A stretch of DNA of 26,076 nt from JBLHOS01 sp047623825 (GCA_047623825.1 JBLHOS010000040.1:1-26076), one strand, 5' to 3'. Numbered from the stretch's first letter, positions 16,701 through 24,020 are shown. The notes: a model not told the origin generated them from the letters alone. Program-made: numbers and translations.

Positions 16701-17116
16701 CGCAACAGGCGCAATTCCTTAAGCCGACAGTGATTACACTGGTTTACGGGCTTGGCTTTGGCATGGTGATTGTCTTGCTGATGGTGCCTGCAATCTTGGC
16801 TATGCAGCAAGATTTCGGAAAACAAATCCGTGCACTGCGTCGTGGGGTTGGTGCGTTTGGCCGTGCGCCGGCACTGACAACGGGCATTGTGGGGATTGTG
16901 GCACTGTTGACGACCAGCTTTGCGCTGACCTTGGGCAGCACACTGGTGACGGGCGCTATGCCGGCAGTTCTGGCAAGCCGGGTTCCCGCCGCGTTGCAGG
17001 GCGTCCAAGGGTCCTTTGCATTATTTGTCGTAGCGGCAGCGGTCCTATGTTGTCTGGCTTGGGTTGTCGGTGGGTTGCTGGTGGCACGGTCCGACAAACG
17101 CGCCCCGCAAGGCTAG
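13715..17116 (+). CDS. RND-family efflux pump permease (HAE-1/AcrB-like)
   Basis: A proton-driven inner-membrane pump of 1133 residues. The N-terminal half has the first helix after the GPANGVLSYFTRHGTAANLL segment, a large periplasmic loop with ARIRGFA-like and porter-domain features, and helix 4 with IVVDDAIVVGE; Asp401 and Asp402 match the proton-relay pair of AcrB. In the second half the equivalent relay helix reads GIIINDSIVLV, with Asn944 where AcrB has Lys940, a pattern seen in several non-AcrB subfamilies. After the normal final helix there are about 90 further residues containing two extra hydrophobic segments (near 1050-1080 and 1105-1125). The substrate is unknown. It follows its adaptor after 3 nt, and its stop is one base from the stop of the convergent minus-strand gene. 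Confidence 0.94.
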   Translation: MRNLVGPANGVLSYFTRHGTAANLLLVVLIVAGLASFPRMRAQFFPDVIIDNVSISISWDGAGAEDVDNAIVAVLEPTLLGVEGVTESTATSREGSAQIQLEFEPGWDMSRALDDVQIAVDSISDFPDEANDPVIRRGEWRDRVTDVVITGPVSVDQLGRFADEFVARLFAQGVTRATIRGFAAPETVVSVPSSALVQHDISMAEIAEAISAEADTTPAGDITGANARVRTGVARRSAEQIATIVLRSNDDGSNLTIGDVATIEVGGIDRERAYFVGENSAISIRVDRSDRGDAIGIQQSVQDVADEMQLLLPGGVSIDLIRTRAEAISARLDILLDNGLMGLGLVVLLLFLFLNARTAFWVAAGIPVAMLGAIAIMYIAGITINMISLFALIITLGIVVDDAIVVGEHADFRARTLGETPVVAAENAARRMASPVFAATLTTVLAFAGLVFVGGSFGDLIADIPWTVIAVLIASLVECFLILPNHMAHALAHSVKSHWYDWPSRVVNRGFEWIRDKGFRPFMQWVIWARYPVVAAVIVILSTQIAVFIRGDVTWRFFNAPELSSVSGNFAMLDGADREDSFAMMREMQRATDALATRYEAEYGVNPLLYVLAEVGGTTGRGLAAADDKDNDLLGSIAIELIDADLRPYSSSQFVSDLQDEVVDHPLAEAVSFRGWRSGPGGDALDVQFFGADTDVLKAAAEALKTALIIFPEVSALEDSLAYDREELILELTPQGQALGFEISALSGVLRNRLNGIEAATYPEGVRTAEIRVELPTGELTADFLDRMLMRSDSGEYVPLADIVSVRSQIGFSTIQRENGLRVVSVTGDISEDDPARAEVIITELRDSTLPQIEADYGVAWRLSGLAEQEQDFLADAAVGFVLCLVGIYLVLAWVFASWTRPMVVMAIIPFGLVGTIYGHHAWDVPLSMFTVVGLIGMTGIIINDSIVLVTTIDEYAVERGLIPAIVDGTADRLRPVLLTTLTTVLGLTPLLYESSQQAQFLKPTVITLVYGLGFGMVIVLLMVPAILAMQQDFGKQIRALRRGVGAFGRAPALTTGIVGIVALLTTSFALTLGSTLVTGAMPAVLASRVPAALQGVQGSFALFVVAAAVLCCLAWVVGGLLVARSDKRAPQG

Positions 17117-17117
17117 G

Positions 17118-17933
17118 TTAGCCATGACAGCCTTGCAGCTCGACCGATTGTCTTGCGCTTAGTACTGTTATCAACAGATCAGACCTGTTTAGCGCAAAAG
17201 GGCCCGCATCTGACGGCACGATATCTGCGACCGCAAACAGTGTACCTCCGCGCCGTTCGACTTGGGCCTCAGCAATCCAGATGCTGGGATCGGGCAACTC
17301 AAAGACCACTGTCTCTGTTGGACCAGCAGCTGCAATCGGGATCTCCGCATGGACGCGCAGCCCATCTGAAATGGGTTCAATTGTGCAGGTCACAGCACCC
17401 GCCCCAAACTCTTGCGCGGAAAGTGGGCCATCACTTAGGGCGGCGATGATCCGTGCATCTGGGGTTTGGGTCGCCGGAAGCAATCCCTCCAGATCTAATG
17501 AAACCGGCATGCAGACATCCAGGCAGACGCCAAAATCGACCTGACCGTCCAGCATCACATCGCCGTCTTCAGAGACGCTGATCTCTATCGGTAGGGTCAC
17601 ATCCCCACGGTAGCCAATACTGCGGATCCCGTCGGTGAAAAACACCTCGGGCGTCGGCCACAATATTTGCAGCCCGGTAATGCCATCGGCGTTGTGCAGG
17701 CGGATCTGGGTTGGCACACCGCCGTCGCCGGGCGCACGCCAGTAGGTTTTCCAGCCAGGGGCCAATTCGATTTGCAGACCGGCCATGTGCCGACCGTCCG
17801 CCGTGCGCCATCCTTCAAGAAAGGTGATTTCCACAACCTCACTAGCCGTTCGGCCCAAAAATTCGGCTGTCAGGGTTTGGGTTTGAATGAAAAGCGCGGC
17901 CAAGCCGCCCAGCAGGATCCGATTTTTATTCAT
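17118..17933 (-). CDS. Periplasmic DsbD N-terminal-domain-like protein
   Basis: The 271-residue product has a signal-like N-terminus (hydrophobic about 7-20, possible cleavage after TLTA) followed by a domain resembling the N-terminal immunoglobulin-like domain of the thiol-disulfide transporter DsbD. It includes APGWKTYWRAPGDGG, GYRGDVTLPIEI and a cysteine pair in FGVCLDVCMP (Cys127 and Cys131), the position of the redox pair in that domain. It lacks the DsbD membrane domain and C-terminal thioredoxin domain, so it stands alone, as do many roseobacter homologues. I infer a role in passing electrons to periplasmic proteins or in metal handling, but the partner is not in the window. A ScsB-like copper-tolerance link is possible. 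The gene is convergent with the RND pump and divergent from yqgE. Confidence 0.85.
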   Translation of the reverse strand: MNKNRILLGGLAALFIQTQTLTAEFLGRTASEVVEITFLEGWRTADGRHMAGLQIELAPGWKTYWRAPGDGGVPTQIRLHNADGITGLQILWPTPEVFFTDGIRSIGYRGDVTLPIEISVSEDGDVMLDGQVDFGVCLDVCMPVSLDLEGLLPATQTPDARIIAALSDGPLSAQEFGAGAVTCTIEPISDGLRVHAEIPIAAAGPTETVVFELPDPSIWIAEAQVERRGGTLFAVADIVPSDAGPFALNRSDLLITVLSARQSVELQGCHG

Positions 17934-18047
17934 AGGGCCAAAGATACTCAGTCGTTCAGCAAAGGAAAATCACGTTTCAGCGATAACTCGCCAATGGTGC
18001 ACAGGCATGGCCTTGATCCCAATTAAGATCGGTCTCAATGTGTGTCC

Positions 18048-18620
18048 ATGATGCTTGATGTTGTCCCTTCAAATCTGACTGGAAAGATGCTGATCGCAAT
18101 GCCGGGAATGGCCGACAATCGGTTTTCCGGCTCGGTCGTGTTTTTATGTGCACACTCAGAGGACGGGGCCGTTGGCCTGATCATCAACAAGCCGGTAACC
18201 GAAATTACCTTTCGGGAAATGATCGAACAATTGGGGATTGATGCGCCACGGCCGCCTGAGCTGTCGGTTCATTTTGGGGGCCCGATAGAGCCGGGGCGCG
18301 GTTTTGTCCTTCATTCGTGTGATTATGCAGTCAGAGATGCCACGCTTCAGGTTAATGATTGCTTTGCCATGACATCTACGTTGGATGTTCTGGTCGATAT
18401 CGCGGAAAGAACTGGGCCAGAAAATGCCCTGCTGACGCTTGGGTATTCCAGCTGGGCAGCGGGCCAATTAGAGGCCGAAATCTTGCATAATGGCTGGCTG
18501 ACATGCGATGCGGCCACGGCACTTGTGTTTGATGACCCGGATGAGCGGAAGTGGGAACTCGCTTTGGCCAGCATTGGTGTACACCCCATGGCCCTATCAA
18601 GTGAGGCCGGTCACGCCTGA
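18048..18620 (+). CDS. yqgE: YqgE/AlgH family protein
   Basis: A conserved cytoplasmic protein of about 190 residues whose molecular function is not settled. Family blocks seen are LTGKMLIAMPGMADNRF near the N-terminus, VVFLCAHSEDGAVGLIINKP, VHFGGPIEPGRGFVLHS, and LGYSSWAAGQLEAEI with NGWLTCDA near the C-terminus. Several start codons are close together (GTG 18042, ATG 18048, ATG 18051); I list 18048 since no clear ribosome site decides. The last 10 nt overlap the convergent Sua5 gene. The 114 nt upstream, shared with the divergent DsbD-like gene, must hold both promoters, but I cannot define them. Confidence 0.93.
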   Translation: MMLDVVPSNLTGKMLIAMPGMADNRFSGSVVFLCAHSEDGAVGLIINKPVTEITFREMIEQLGIDAPRPPELSVHFGGPIEPGRGFVLHSCDYAVRDATLQVNDCFAMTSTLDVLVDIAERTGPENALLTLGYSSWAAGQLEAEILHNGWLTCDAATALVFDDPDERKWELALASIGVHPMALSSEAGHA

Positions 18621-19585
18621 TCAGTTGTCGCAGAAGCGCGGCGTAGCCGATCATTGATCGCCCGACCAAGACCTTTTTCTGGAATAGGTGCTATGTGGAT
18701 TTCAAGCCGGGCATTGGTTTGTGCAAATGCATCTGCTTCGTGCAGCACACGAAAAAGATTTGCGGCAGCCTCAGTCAGGTCACCAGACTGGGACAGTGTA
18801 AATTCGGATGTCACGGATCCGAGGCCAAATCCGATGCGCACGCAGTGCGGATTGGTCAGATCCTTGTTCATCTGGACCTTTGTATGCGGTGCATAATGGC
18901 TGTTCATCTGGCCGGGCGCGGTCAATTTTCCGGGTGTTGTTCCGACGCTCAGTGGCCCTGTCAGCCGCTCGATCGCTTCTCGTGGTATGCCGCCCTCGCG
19001 CAGCAAAACCACTGATCCAGCCATTGGCGCCAAAATTGTGGACTCCATTCCAACCTCGGACGAGCCACCATCCAACACCGCCGCGATTTTGCCGTCCAGA
19101 CCCGCCAAGACATGGCGCGCGTCAGTCGGGCTGATCCGGCCAGAGGGATTGGCCGAGGGTGCTGCCAATGCGCCACCAAATTGCGCCAGAACCTGCCGGG
19201 CCAGTGGGTGGCGCGGAATGCGGATCGCGACAGTATCCAGACCGGCACTGACCAGCGGTGACAGGCCGTGCCCAGGTTTAAGCGGCAGAACCAACGTCAT
19301 CGGGCCGGGCCAAAATGCACTTGCTAGGGCTGCAGCCGGGTCAGAGATTGCCGCAACCTTGGCCACATCTGCCAGATCCAGTACATGCACAATGAGCGGA
19401 TTGAAATTCGGCCGACCTTTGGCTTCAAAAATTCTGGCGCAGGCCATGTTGTTGCGTGCATCACCGGCCAAACCATAAACCGTCTCAGTTGGCAGGCCGA
19501 CCAGTTGCCCATCACGCAACAGCGCAATGGCGCGGGTGATCCCGTCCGGTGTGGCGCTAAGCAGTTCGGTCATGAATTTGGACAT
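18611..19585 (-). CDS. Threonylcarbamoyl-AMP synthase, long Sua5 type
   Basis: Makes threonylcarbamoyl-AMP from threonine, bicarbonate and ATP for the t6A modification at position 37 of ANN-decoding tRNAs. The 324-residue protein has the YrdC/TsaC domain (LPTETVYGLAGDA, EAKGRPNFNPLIVHV, FWPGPMTLVL, LAAPSANPSGRISPT, and an SSEVGMESTIL segment), then a linker with HYAPH and a C-terminal Sua5 domain of about 100 residues. It is therefore the long Sua5 form, not the short TsaC. Two Met starts are four residues apart (19585 and 19573); neither has a strong ribosome site and I list the longer. The 3' end overlaps yqgE by 10 nt. Upstream, the 118-nt gap to the divergent acyl-CoA dehydrogenase is unannotated. 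Confidence 0.94.
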   Translation of the reverse strand: MSKFMTELLSATPDGITRAIALLRDGQLVGLPTETVYGLAGDARNNMACARIFEAKGRPNFNPLIVHVLDLADVAKVAAISDPAAALASAFWPGPMTLVLPLKPGHGLSPLVSAGLDTVAIRIPRHPLARQVLAQFGGALAAPSANPSGRISPTDARHVLAGLDGKIAAVLDGGSSEVGMESTILAPMAGSVVLLREGGIPREAIERLTGPLSVGTTPGKLTAPGQMNSHYAPHTKVQMNKDLTNPHCVRIGFGLGSVTSEFTLSQSGDLTEAAANLFRVLHEADAFAQTNARLEIHIAPIPEKGLGRAINDRLRRASATTDQA

Positions 19586-19703
19586 CTGTGACGTTACGTA
19601 TTGGTTGATCGGTGATAGGATGCACCCCTAGCAACAGTTCCAAAGGCGCTTGACGCCATAGCGTGCTCTGGGGACCCATGCAAATCCTCATGAAGGAGAG
19701 AGA

Positions 19704-21398
19704 ATGCCCTACACTGCCCCCGTTTCCGAGATCAAATTTCTGTTGGATCATGTTATTGGCTTGGCTCAGGTATCCGAGACTACTCTTTTTGAGGATGCGA
19801 CAGCTGATACTGTTTTGGCGATTCTGACTGAGGCTGGAAAGATGTGTGATGAAGTGATCGCCCCGCTGAACCGGGCTGGTGATCTGCATCCTGCGTATTT
19901 GGAAAATGGCGTTGTGCGAACCTCACCGGGTTTTGGTGCGGGTTACCGCGCCATTGCTGAGGGCGGCTATATCGCGATCTCTGCCAGCCCCAAGGTTGGC
20001 GGCATGGGGCTGCCAATGATTGTGGCATCAGCAGTCAACGAAATGCTGGGCTCTGCTTGTCTGTCGCTTCAACTGAACCCACTTATGACCCAAGGTCAGA
20101 TTGAGGCGTTAGAGCACCATGCCAGCGACGAGCTGAAGGCGATCTACCTGCCCAAGCTGATCAGTGGTGAGTGGTCGGGAACGATGAACCTGACAGAGCC
20201 TCAGGCGGGATCTGATGTTGGCGCGCTTAGTACGAAGGCCGTCGACAACGGCGACGGGACTTATGCGATCACTGGACAAAAGATCTACATCAGCTGGGGT
20301 GACAATGATTTTACCGAGAATGTCTGCCATCTGGTCTTAGCCCGCCTGCCTGATGCCGCGCCAGGAACCAAAGGTATCAGTCTGTTCATGGTGCCCAAGC
20401 GCCTGCCGGATGAGAATGGCGAAGTTGGCCAAGCCAACAGTCTGAGTGTTGTCAGCCTTGAGCATAAACTGGGTCTGCATGGATCACCAACCGCTGTTAT
20501 GCAGTATGATGCAGCGATCGGCTGGCTGATCGGTGAGCCGAATAAAGGCATGGCCGCGATGTTCACGATGATGAACAACGCACGTCTGGGTGTCGGCATG
20601 CAGGGTGTGTCAATTGCTGAGGCCGCCACACAACACGCGATTGCCTATGCGGTTGGTCGCAAGCAAGGCAAAACCCCCGTCGAGGGTGGGTCTGGAACCA
20701 TCGTTGATCATGCTGACGTGCGCCGGATGCTGATGAGTATGAAGGCCGAGACCTTTGCCGCCCGCGCATTGGCGCTTGATTGTGCTGCAGCAATCGACAT
20801 GGCGCGTGCAACTGGTGATGAGGGTTGGCGCGCCCGTGCCGCCTTCCTGACGCCGATCTGCAAGGCCTATGGAACCGACACCGGCATCAAGGTGGCCGAG
20901 ACGGGTATTCAGGTCCATGGCGGCATGGGGTTCATTGAGGAAACTGGGGCTGCTCAGTTTTTGCGCGATGTTCGTGTCACCGCTATTTATGAGGGCACAA
21001 ATGGCATTCAGGCCATGGATCTGGTCGCACGCAAGATGATGGATGGTGGGACCGCTGCCTTTGCCTTGCTTGACCAGATTGAGGCCGTCGCTGCGTCCTC
21101 AGACTTGGGCGCGCCGTTAACACGGGCTGTAGCAGAGTTGCGCCAGACCACCCACGATCTGATCAAACTGGATCTGAACGACCGCTTTGCGGGCGCTGTG
21201 CCCTATCTTGGCGCCTTTGCCCGCGTTCTTGGTGCGCAATACCACATCAAGGCGGCAATGGCTGGGCCTGCGCCGCGTGTGGCAATGGCCAAGTTCTTTC
21301 TGGCACGTGTCTTACCTGAGGTCTCGGGAATGCTGGCGCAGGCGATTCTTGGCGCCGATGATCTATATGCATTGTCTGTGGACGACTTGGCCGCATGA
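19704..21398 (+). CDS. Acyl-CoA dehydrogenase with extra C-terminal domain, DmdC-like
   Basis: An FAD enzyme that oxidises an acyl-CoA to the enoyl-CoA. The 564-residue protein has the dehydrogenase N-terminal region, the FAD-side block MNLTEPQAGSDVGAL, the later VHGGMGFIEETGAAQFLRD and the catalytic segment IYEGTNGIQ, with the presumed base at Glu430. After this comes the additional C-terminal helical domain found in a subset that includes DmdC, the methylmercaptopropionyl-CoA dehydrogenase of DMSP demethylation in marine roseobacters. I infer that subset, not the substrate; no DmdB or DmdD gene is in the window, so it could act on ordinary medium-chain acyl-CoAs. AAGGAG lies at 19693-19698, five bases before the ATG, the best ribosome site in this region. 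The stop overlaps the MBL gene as ATGA. Confidence 0.9.
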   Translation: MPYTAPVSEIKFLLDHVIGLAQVSETTLFEDATADTVLAILTEAGKMCDEVIAPLNRAGDLHPAYLENGVVRTSPGFGAGYRAIAEGGYIAISASPKVGGMGLPMIVASAVNEMLGSACLSLQLNPLMTQGQIEALEHHASDELKAIYLPKLISGEWSGTMNLTEPQAGSDVGALSTKAVDNGDGTYAITGQKIYISWGDNDFTENVCHLVLARLPDAAPGTKGISLFMVPKRLPDENGEVGQANSLSVVSLEHKLGLHGSPTAVMQYDAAIGWLIGEPNKGMAAMFTMMNNARLGVGMQGVSIAEAATQHAIAYAVGRKQGKTPVEGGSGTIVDHADVRRMLMSMKAETFAARALALDCAAAIDMARATGDEGWRARAAFLTPICKAYGTDTGIKVAETGIQVHGGMGFIEETGAAQFLRDVRVTAIYEGTNGIQAMDLVARKMMDGGTAAFALLDQIEAVAASSDLGAPLTRAVAELRQTTHDLIKLDLNDRFAGAVPYLGAFARVLGAQYHIKAAMAGPAPRVAMAKFFLARVLPEVSGMLAQAILGADDLYALSVDDLAA

Positions 21399-22417
21399 TC
21401 CACTACCCGTATGACACGCCCCCCTTAGAAGGGCAGGCAATCGAGGTTGCCGATGGTATCTTATGGATGCGCTTGCCGCTGCCCATGGCGCTGGATCATG
21501 TCAATGTTTACGCCCTGCGCGACGGTGATGGCTGGGCGCTGATTGATACAGGTTTTGATACCAAACGGACGCGCAACCTTTGGGAAACGCTATTGGCTGG
21601 CCCGTTGCAGGGCTTGGCTATTACGCGCTTGATCGTGACCCATCATCATCCTGATCACATTGGCCTGGCGGGTTGGTTTCAGGGCCGGGGCGCTGAATTG
21701 GTGACAACCCGAACTGCGTGGCTGATGGCACGAATGCTAGTTCTGGATGATCAGGACCGCCCAGTTGAGGAAACCCGGCGCTTTTGGCGCGAGGCAGGCA
21801 TGGATGACGCGGTCTATGAGCAGCGAATAAATGAGCGGCCCTTTAATTTTGCTGACATGGTTGCGCCAATGCCGCTTGGCTTCACACGGATAAAGGCCGA
21901 CGACGTGTTGGTGATTGGTGGGCGCGCCTGGGATGTGCGGATCGGCCATGGTCACGCGCCCGAGCATGCGACGTTGTGGTGTCGTGAGGACCCGATTGTC
22001 TTGGGCGGCGACCAGTTGCTGCCCTCAATCTCGCCGAATCTGGGGGTTTATGCGACTGAGCCTAACGCCGATCCAGTGCAAGATTGGCTAACCAGCTGTG
22101 AGCATATGCGGGAATTTGCTAGGCCCGACCAATTGGTCCTGCCCGGTCACAAACTGCCCTATTCGGGTCTGCCAGATCGACTGCGCCAATTGATCGATAA
22201 CCATCACGGTGCCCTCAAACGGTTGCGACGCCATTTGCAGCAGCCACGCCTTGCGGTTGAGTGTTTCTCGGCGCTGTTCAAACGCGAGATTGGCGAAGGC
22301 ACATACGGTCTGGCCCTTGTGGAATCGGTCGCACATCTCAATCATCTGTTGGAATTGGGTGAGGTCACGCGTGTGCGCGGACCGAACAACGCTTGGATAT
22401 GGCAGATGAAGGGATAA
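21395..22417 (+). CDS. MBL-fold metallohydrolase
   Basis: A metallo-beta-lactamase-fold hydrolase of 340 residues. The dinuclear metal site is visible as THHHPDH (HHHPDH at 83-88), with IGHGHAPEH (another metal His), GGDQLL and LPGHKLPY further on. Upstream of the site LIDTGFDT is the usual strand-and-turn. About 80 extra residues at the C-terminus form a predicted helical domain (RLRQLIDNHHGALKRLRR onward), which is common in this branch. The substrate is unknown; since the gene overlaps the acyl-CoA dehydrogenase (ATGA), a thioester- or acyl-CoA-related substrate is reasonable, but this is inference. A DUF6173-like gene follows after 3 nt, so the three form one transcript. Confidence 0.92.
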   Translation: MIHYPYDTPPLEGQAIEVADGILWMRLPLPMALDHVNVYALRDGDGWALIDTGFDTKRTRNLWETLLAGPLQGLAITRLIVTHHHPDHIGLAGWFQGRGAELVTTRTAWLMARMLVLDDQDRPVEETRRFWREAGMDDAVYEQRINERPFNFADMVAPMPLGFTRIKADDVLVIGGRAWDVRIGHGHAPEHATLWCREDPIVLGGDQLLPSISPNLGVYATEPNADPVQDWLTSCEHMREFARPDQLVLPGHKLPYSGLPDRLRQLIDNHHGALKRLRRHLQQPRLAVECFSALFKREIGEGTYGLALVESVAHLNHLLELGEVTRVRGPNNAWIWQMKG

Positions 22418-22420
22418 GGT

Positions 22421-22879
22421 TTGAGTGACGAAATCGTAACCTCCGCTGAGCTGATGGAGGCATCGGTCCTACCAGAAGCGCGCGCGGTGCATTGTGACCC
22501 GGACGCGCCTTTGTCACCCGAACAGATCCCGTTGCCCGCAAAGCTTGCGCAGAAACCGGTTGGCGACAAATCTCCGGCGGAATGGGCATATGAGCGGATG
22601 ATCCTCTACATCAAGAACTTTGAGGAGCAACTGGATGGCGAACATGAGGTCGCGATGGGGTTCACTGGTGGCGATGCGGGCGTTCTAAAGATTGAAGGCA
22701 TGGGGTTTTTTGCGCCTGACATCATTACATTTTACGGCGTCGACGGGTCGGGCCAAAAGTCCCAACAAGTGCAACATGTAAGCCAGTTGAACGTGACCCT
22801 GCGTGCAGTGCAAGTCCAACCTGACAAGCCAGCCAACCGCATTGGATTTCGGCTTGCCTCAGATCTTGAACCAGAATGA
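22421..22879 (+). CDS. DUF6173-like protein of unknown function
   Basis: The 152-residue product has no catalytic motif I can name. It contains SPAEWAYERMILYIKNFEEQLDGEHEVAM, then a beta-rich stretch with GFFAPDIITFYGVDGSG and a late HVSQLNVTLRAV segment. This order matches a family of uncharacterised alphaproteobacterial proteins that I recall as DUF6173; the family name is from memory. The start is TTG at 22421, preceded by AAGG, 3 nt after the MBL stop; an ATG at 22454 is the alternative and would remove 11 residues. It is the third gene of the dehydrogenase operon, and the 85 nt after it probably hold a promoter for the next two genes. Confidence 0.78.
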   Translation: MSDEIVTSAELMEASVLPEARAVHCDPDAPLSPEQIPLPAKLAQKPVGDKSPAEWAYERMILYIKNFEEQLDGEHEVAMGFTGGDAGVLKIEGMGFFAPDIITFYGVDGSGQKSQQVQHVSQLNVTLRAVQVQPDKPANRIGFRLASDLEPE

Positions 22880-22899
22880 GACTGCGGCGCTTGCGCCCC

Positions 22900-22928
22900 G
22901 TGACAGCGATCCAAATATCAGATATCGC
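22900..22928 (+). promoter_or_regulatory. Predicted promoter of the oxidase-subunit/lipoprotein pair
   Basis: GTGACA (22900-22905) and TATCGC (22923-22928) are 17 nt apart in an AT-rich stretch between the DUF6173-like gene and the small oxidase-subunit gene. The leader to the ATG would be about 30 nt and contains GGAG at 22954-22957. The -35 matches five of six consensus bases, the -10 fewer. Confidence 0.33.
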
Positions 22929-22964
22929 AATAATAATAAAAAATTCGTATTTCGGAGATGTTGA

Positions 22965-23105
22965 ATGGCTGACCACGATTTCAAACCAGGTGAAATGGAC
23001 ATCACTGCGCAGGAAAAAACCTTTGAGGGCTTCATGCGCTGGTCGGTTCGCGTTGCCGCGCTCTCAATCGGTATCGTGATCCTTTTGGCGCTGTTTGCCA
23101 GATGA
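22965..23105 (+). CDS. aa3-type cytochrome c oxidase subunit IV, 46 residues
   Basis: This short gene encodes 46 residues, beginning MADHDFKPGEMDITAQEKTF and ending in a single hydrophobic helix (about 28-44, VRVAALSIGIVILLALF). The pattern, a short polar N-terminus with MDI(T)xQEKTFxGFMRW followed by one helix, is typical of the small subunit IV that packs beside subunits I and III of alphaproteobacterial aa3 oxidases. Its function is not essential in Paracoccus, as far as I recall, and its exact role is unclear. A TTCGGAG ribosome site lies at 22951-22957, 7 nt before the ATG. The stop overlaps the start of the next gene as ATGA. The rest of the oxidase operon is not in the window, which is common for this gene. 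Confidence 0.87.
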   Translation: MADHDFKPGEMDITAQEKTFEGFMRWSVRVAALSIGIVILLALFAR

Positions 23106-23707
23106 GATCAGTGCGGGCGCTGCTCTCACTACTGGGTCTTTTGTTTGCGTTGACGGCCTGTGGCGCACCTGAGGTTTGGGCGCCCCAAGAGGCTGTGATG
23201 CAGGCGTCCTACAGCCATAGCGGGCCCACGTCTGTGACGCTGTTCACTATGATCAACAACCGTACGGGCAGTGGTGGACATTCAGCCCTGATGATCAATG
23301 GCTCTGAGCGGATCTTGTTTGATCCAGCAGGCTCATGGCGTCACCCAACGGTTCCTGAACGCAACGACGTGTTGTACGGGATGACGCCGCAGATGCTTGA
23401 TTTCTTTGTCGATTACCATGCGCGTGAGACCTACCATGTCGTTATGCAAGAGCTTCTGGTCAGCCCAGAGATTGCGCAGCAGCTGGCATTGGCAGTTCAG
23501 GCTTATGGCCCGGTTCCACAAGCACAATGTTCGTTGAGTTTGTCCCGGATCCTGTCCGCGACGCCTGGATTTGAAGGCTTGGGTCAGAACATGTTTCCGG
23601 CCCGCACTATGGCGGAATTTGCTGATTTGCCGGGCGTAGAGACCAGTCGCGTTTTTGATTACGACGCCGACAATAACCGCGATCTTTTGGCCGCTCAGGT
23701 CAACTGA
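23102..23707 (+). CDS. Lipoprotein, possible permuted papain-like (NlpC/P60-related) hydrolase
   Basis: The 201-residue product has a lipoprotein signal with the lipobox LTAC (lipid-bearing Cys20), so it is predicted to be membrane-attached in the periplasm. The mature part has an N-terminal SGGHSALMINGSERILFDPAG (split here: His60 in GGHSALMI, then the strand ILFDPAG) and a late QCSLSLSRIL with Cys143. A His in a G-H-x-A-L-M/V strand ahead of a Cys at a helix start is the order of circularly permuted NlpC/P60 and DUF4105-like proteins. I infer a papain-like fold; catalysis is unproven. Its start overlaps the oxidase subunit IV gene as ATGA, so the two are coupled. The convergent rpsU terminator follows 36 nt downstream. 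Confidence 0.8.
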   Translation: MRSVRALLSLLGLLFALTACGAPEVWAPQEAVMQASYSHSGPTSVTLFTMINNRTGSGGHSALMINGSERILFDPAGSWRHPTVPERNDVLYGMTPQMLDFFVDYHARETYHVVMQELLVSPEIAQQLALAVQAYGPVPQAQCSLSLSRILSATPGFEGLGQNMFPARTMAEFADLPGVETSRVFDYDADNNRDLLAAQVN

Positions 23708-23742
23708 GTTTTCCGAAACTGATCACAGTGCACCAGACAAAG

Positions 23743-23770
23743 AAAAACCCCCGAACCTCAGGCGCGGGGG
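23743..23770 (-). terminator. Rho-independent terminator of rpsU
   Basis: Read on the minus strand, CCCCCG (23770-23765), an 11-nt loop and CGGGGG (23753-23748) are followed directly by TTTTTCTTTG, a textbook intrinsic terminator about 44 nt after the rpsU stop. On the plus strand the stem is preceded by A's and followed by TATCTC, so it is directional, and does not obviously stop the convergent lipoprotein transcript. Confidence 0.85.
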
Positions 23771-23813
23771 TATCTCTGTGGCAAAGACTTGCCGAAACGT
23801 AGTCGAAGTGCGA

Positions 23814-24020
23814 CTAGATCGCGCCTTCGCGCTGCATTTTCTTCCGAGCCAACTTACGCGACCGGCGAATTGCTTCAGCCTTCTCGCGCGCTCTTTTCTC
23901 GGAGGGTTTTTCGTAATGTTGCTTAAGCTTCATTTCCCGAAAAACGCCTTCGCGTTGTAGCTTCTTCTTCAGAGCGCGGAGCGCCTGATCGACGTTGTTG
24001 TCGCGAACACTTACCTGCAT
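23814..24020 (-). CDS. rpsU: 30S ribosomal protein S21
   Basis: S21 is a small basic protein of the 30S subunit that helps start-site recognition by supporting base pairing of the 16S rRNA 3' end with messages. The 68-residue product begins MQVSVRDNNVDQALRALKKK, carries REGVFREMKLKQHYEKPSEKR, and ends in an Arg/Lys-rich helix (RRSRKLARKKMQ), the expected length and composition of alphaproteobacterial S21. A strong AGGAAGGTGGT purine tract lies a few bases upstream of the ATG. It has its own promoter (24071-24099) and terminator (23743-23770), so it is a single-gene transcript. It is divergent from COQ9, with 112 nt between starts. Confidence 0.96.
   Translation of the reverse strand: MQVSVRDNNVDQALRALKKKLQREGVFREMKLKQHYEKPSEKRAREKAEAIRRSRKLARKKMQREGAI

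Noticed and set aside
17111..17123. GGCTA-GGT-TAGCC hairpin between the RND pump and DsbD-like gene as a shared terminator
   Set aside because: The stem is only five base pairs with a three-base loop, overlaps both stop codons and has no T-run.
22886..22897. GGCG-CTTG-CGCC hairpin after the DUF6173-like gene as a terminator
   Set aside because: Four-base stem without a T-run; probably chance in GC-rich sequence.
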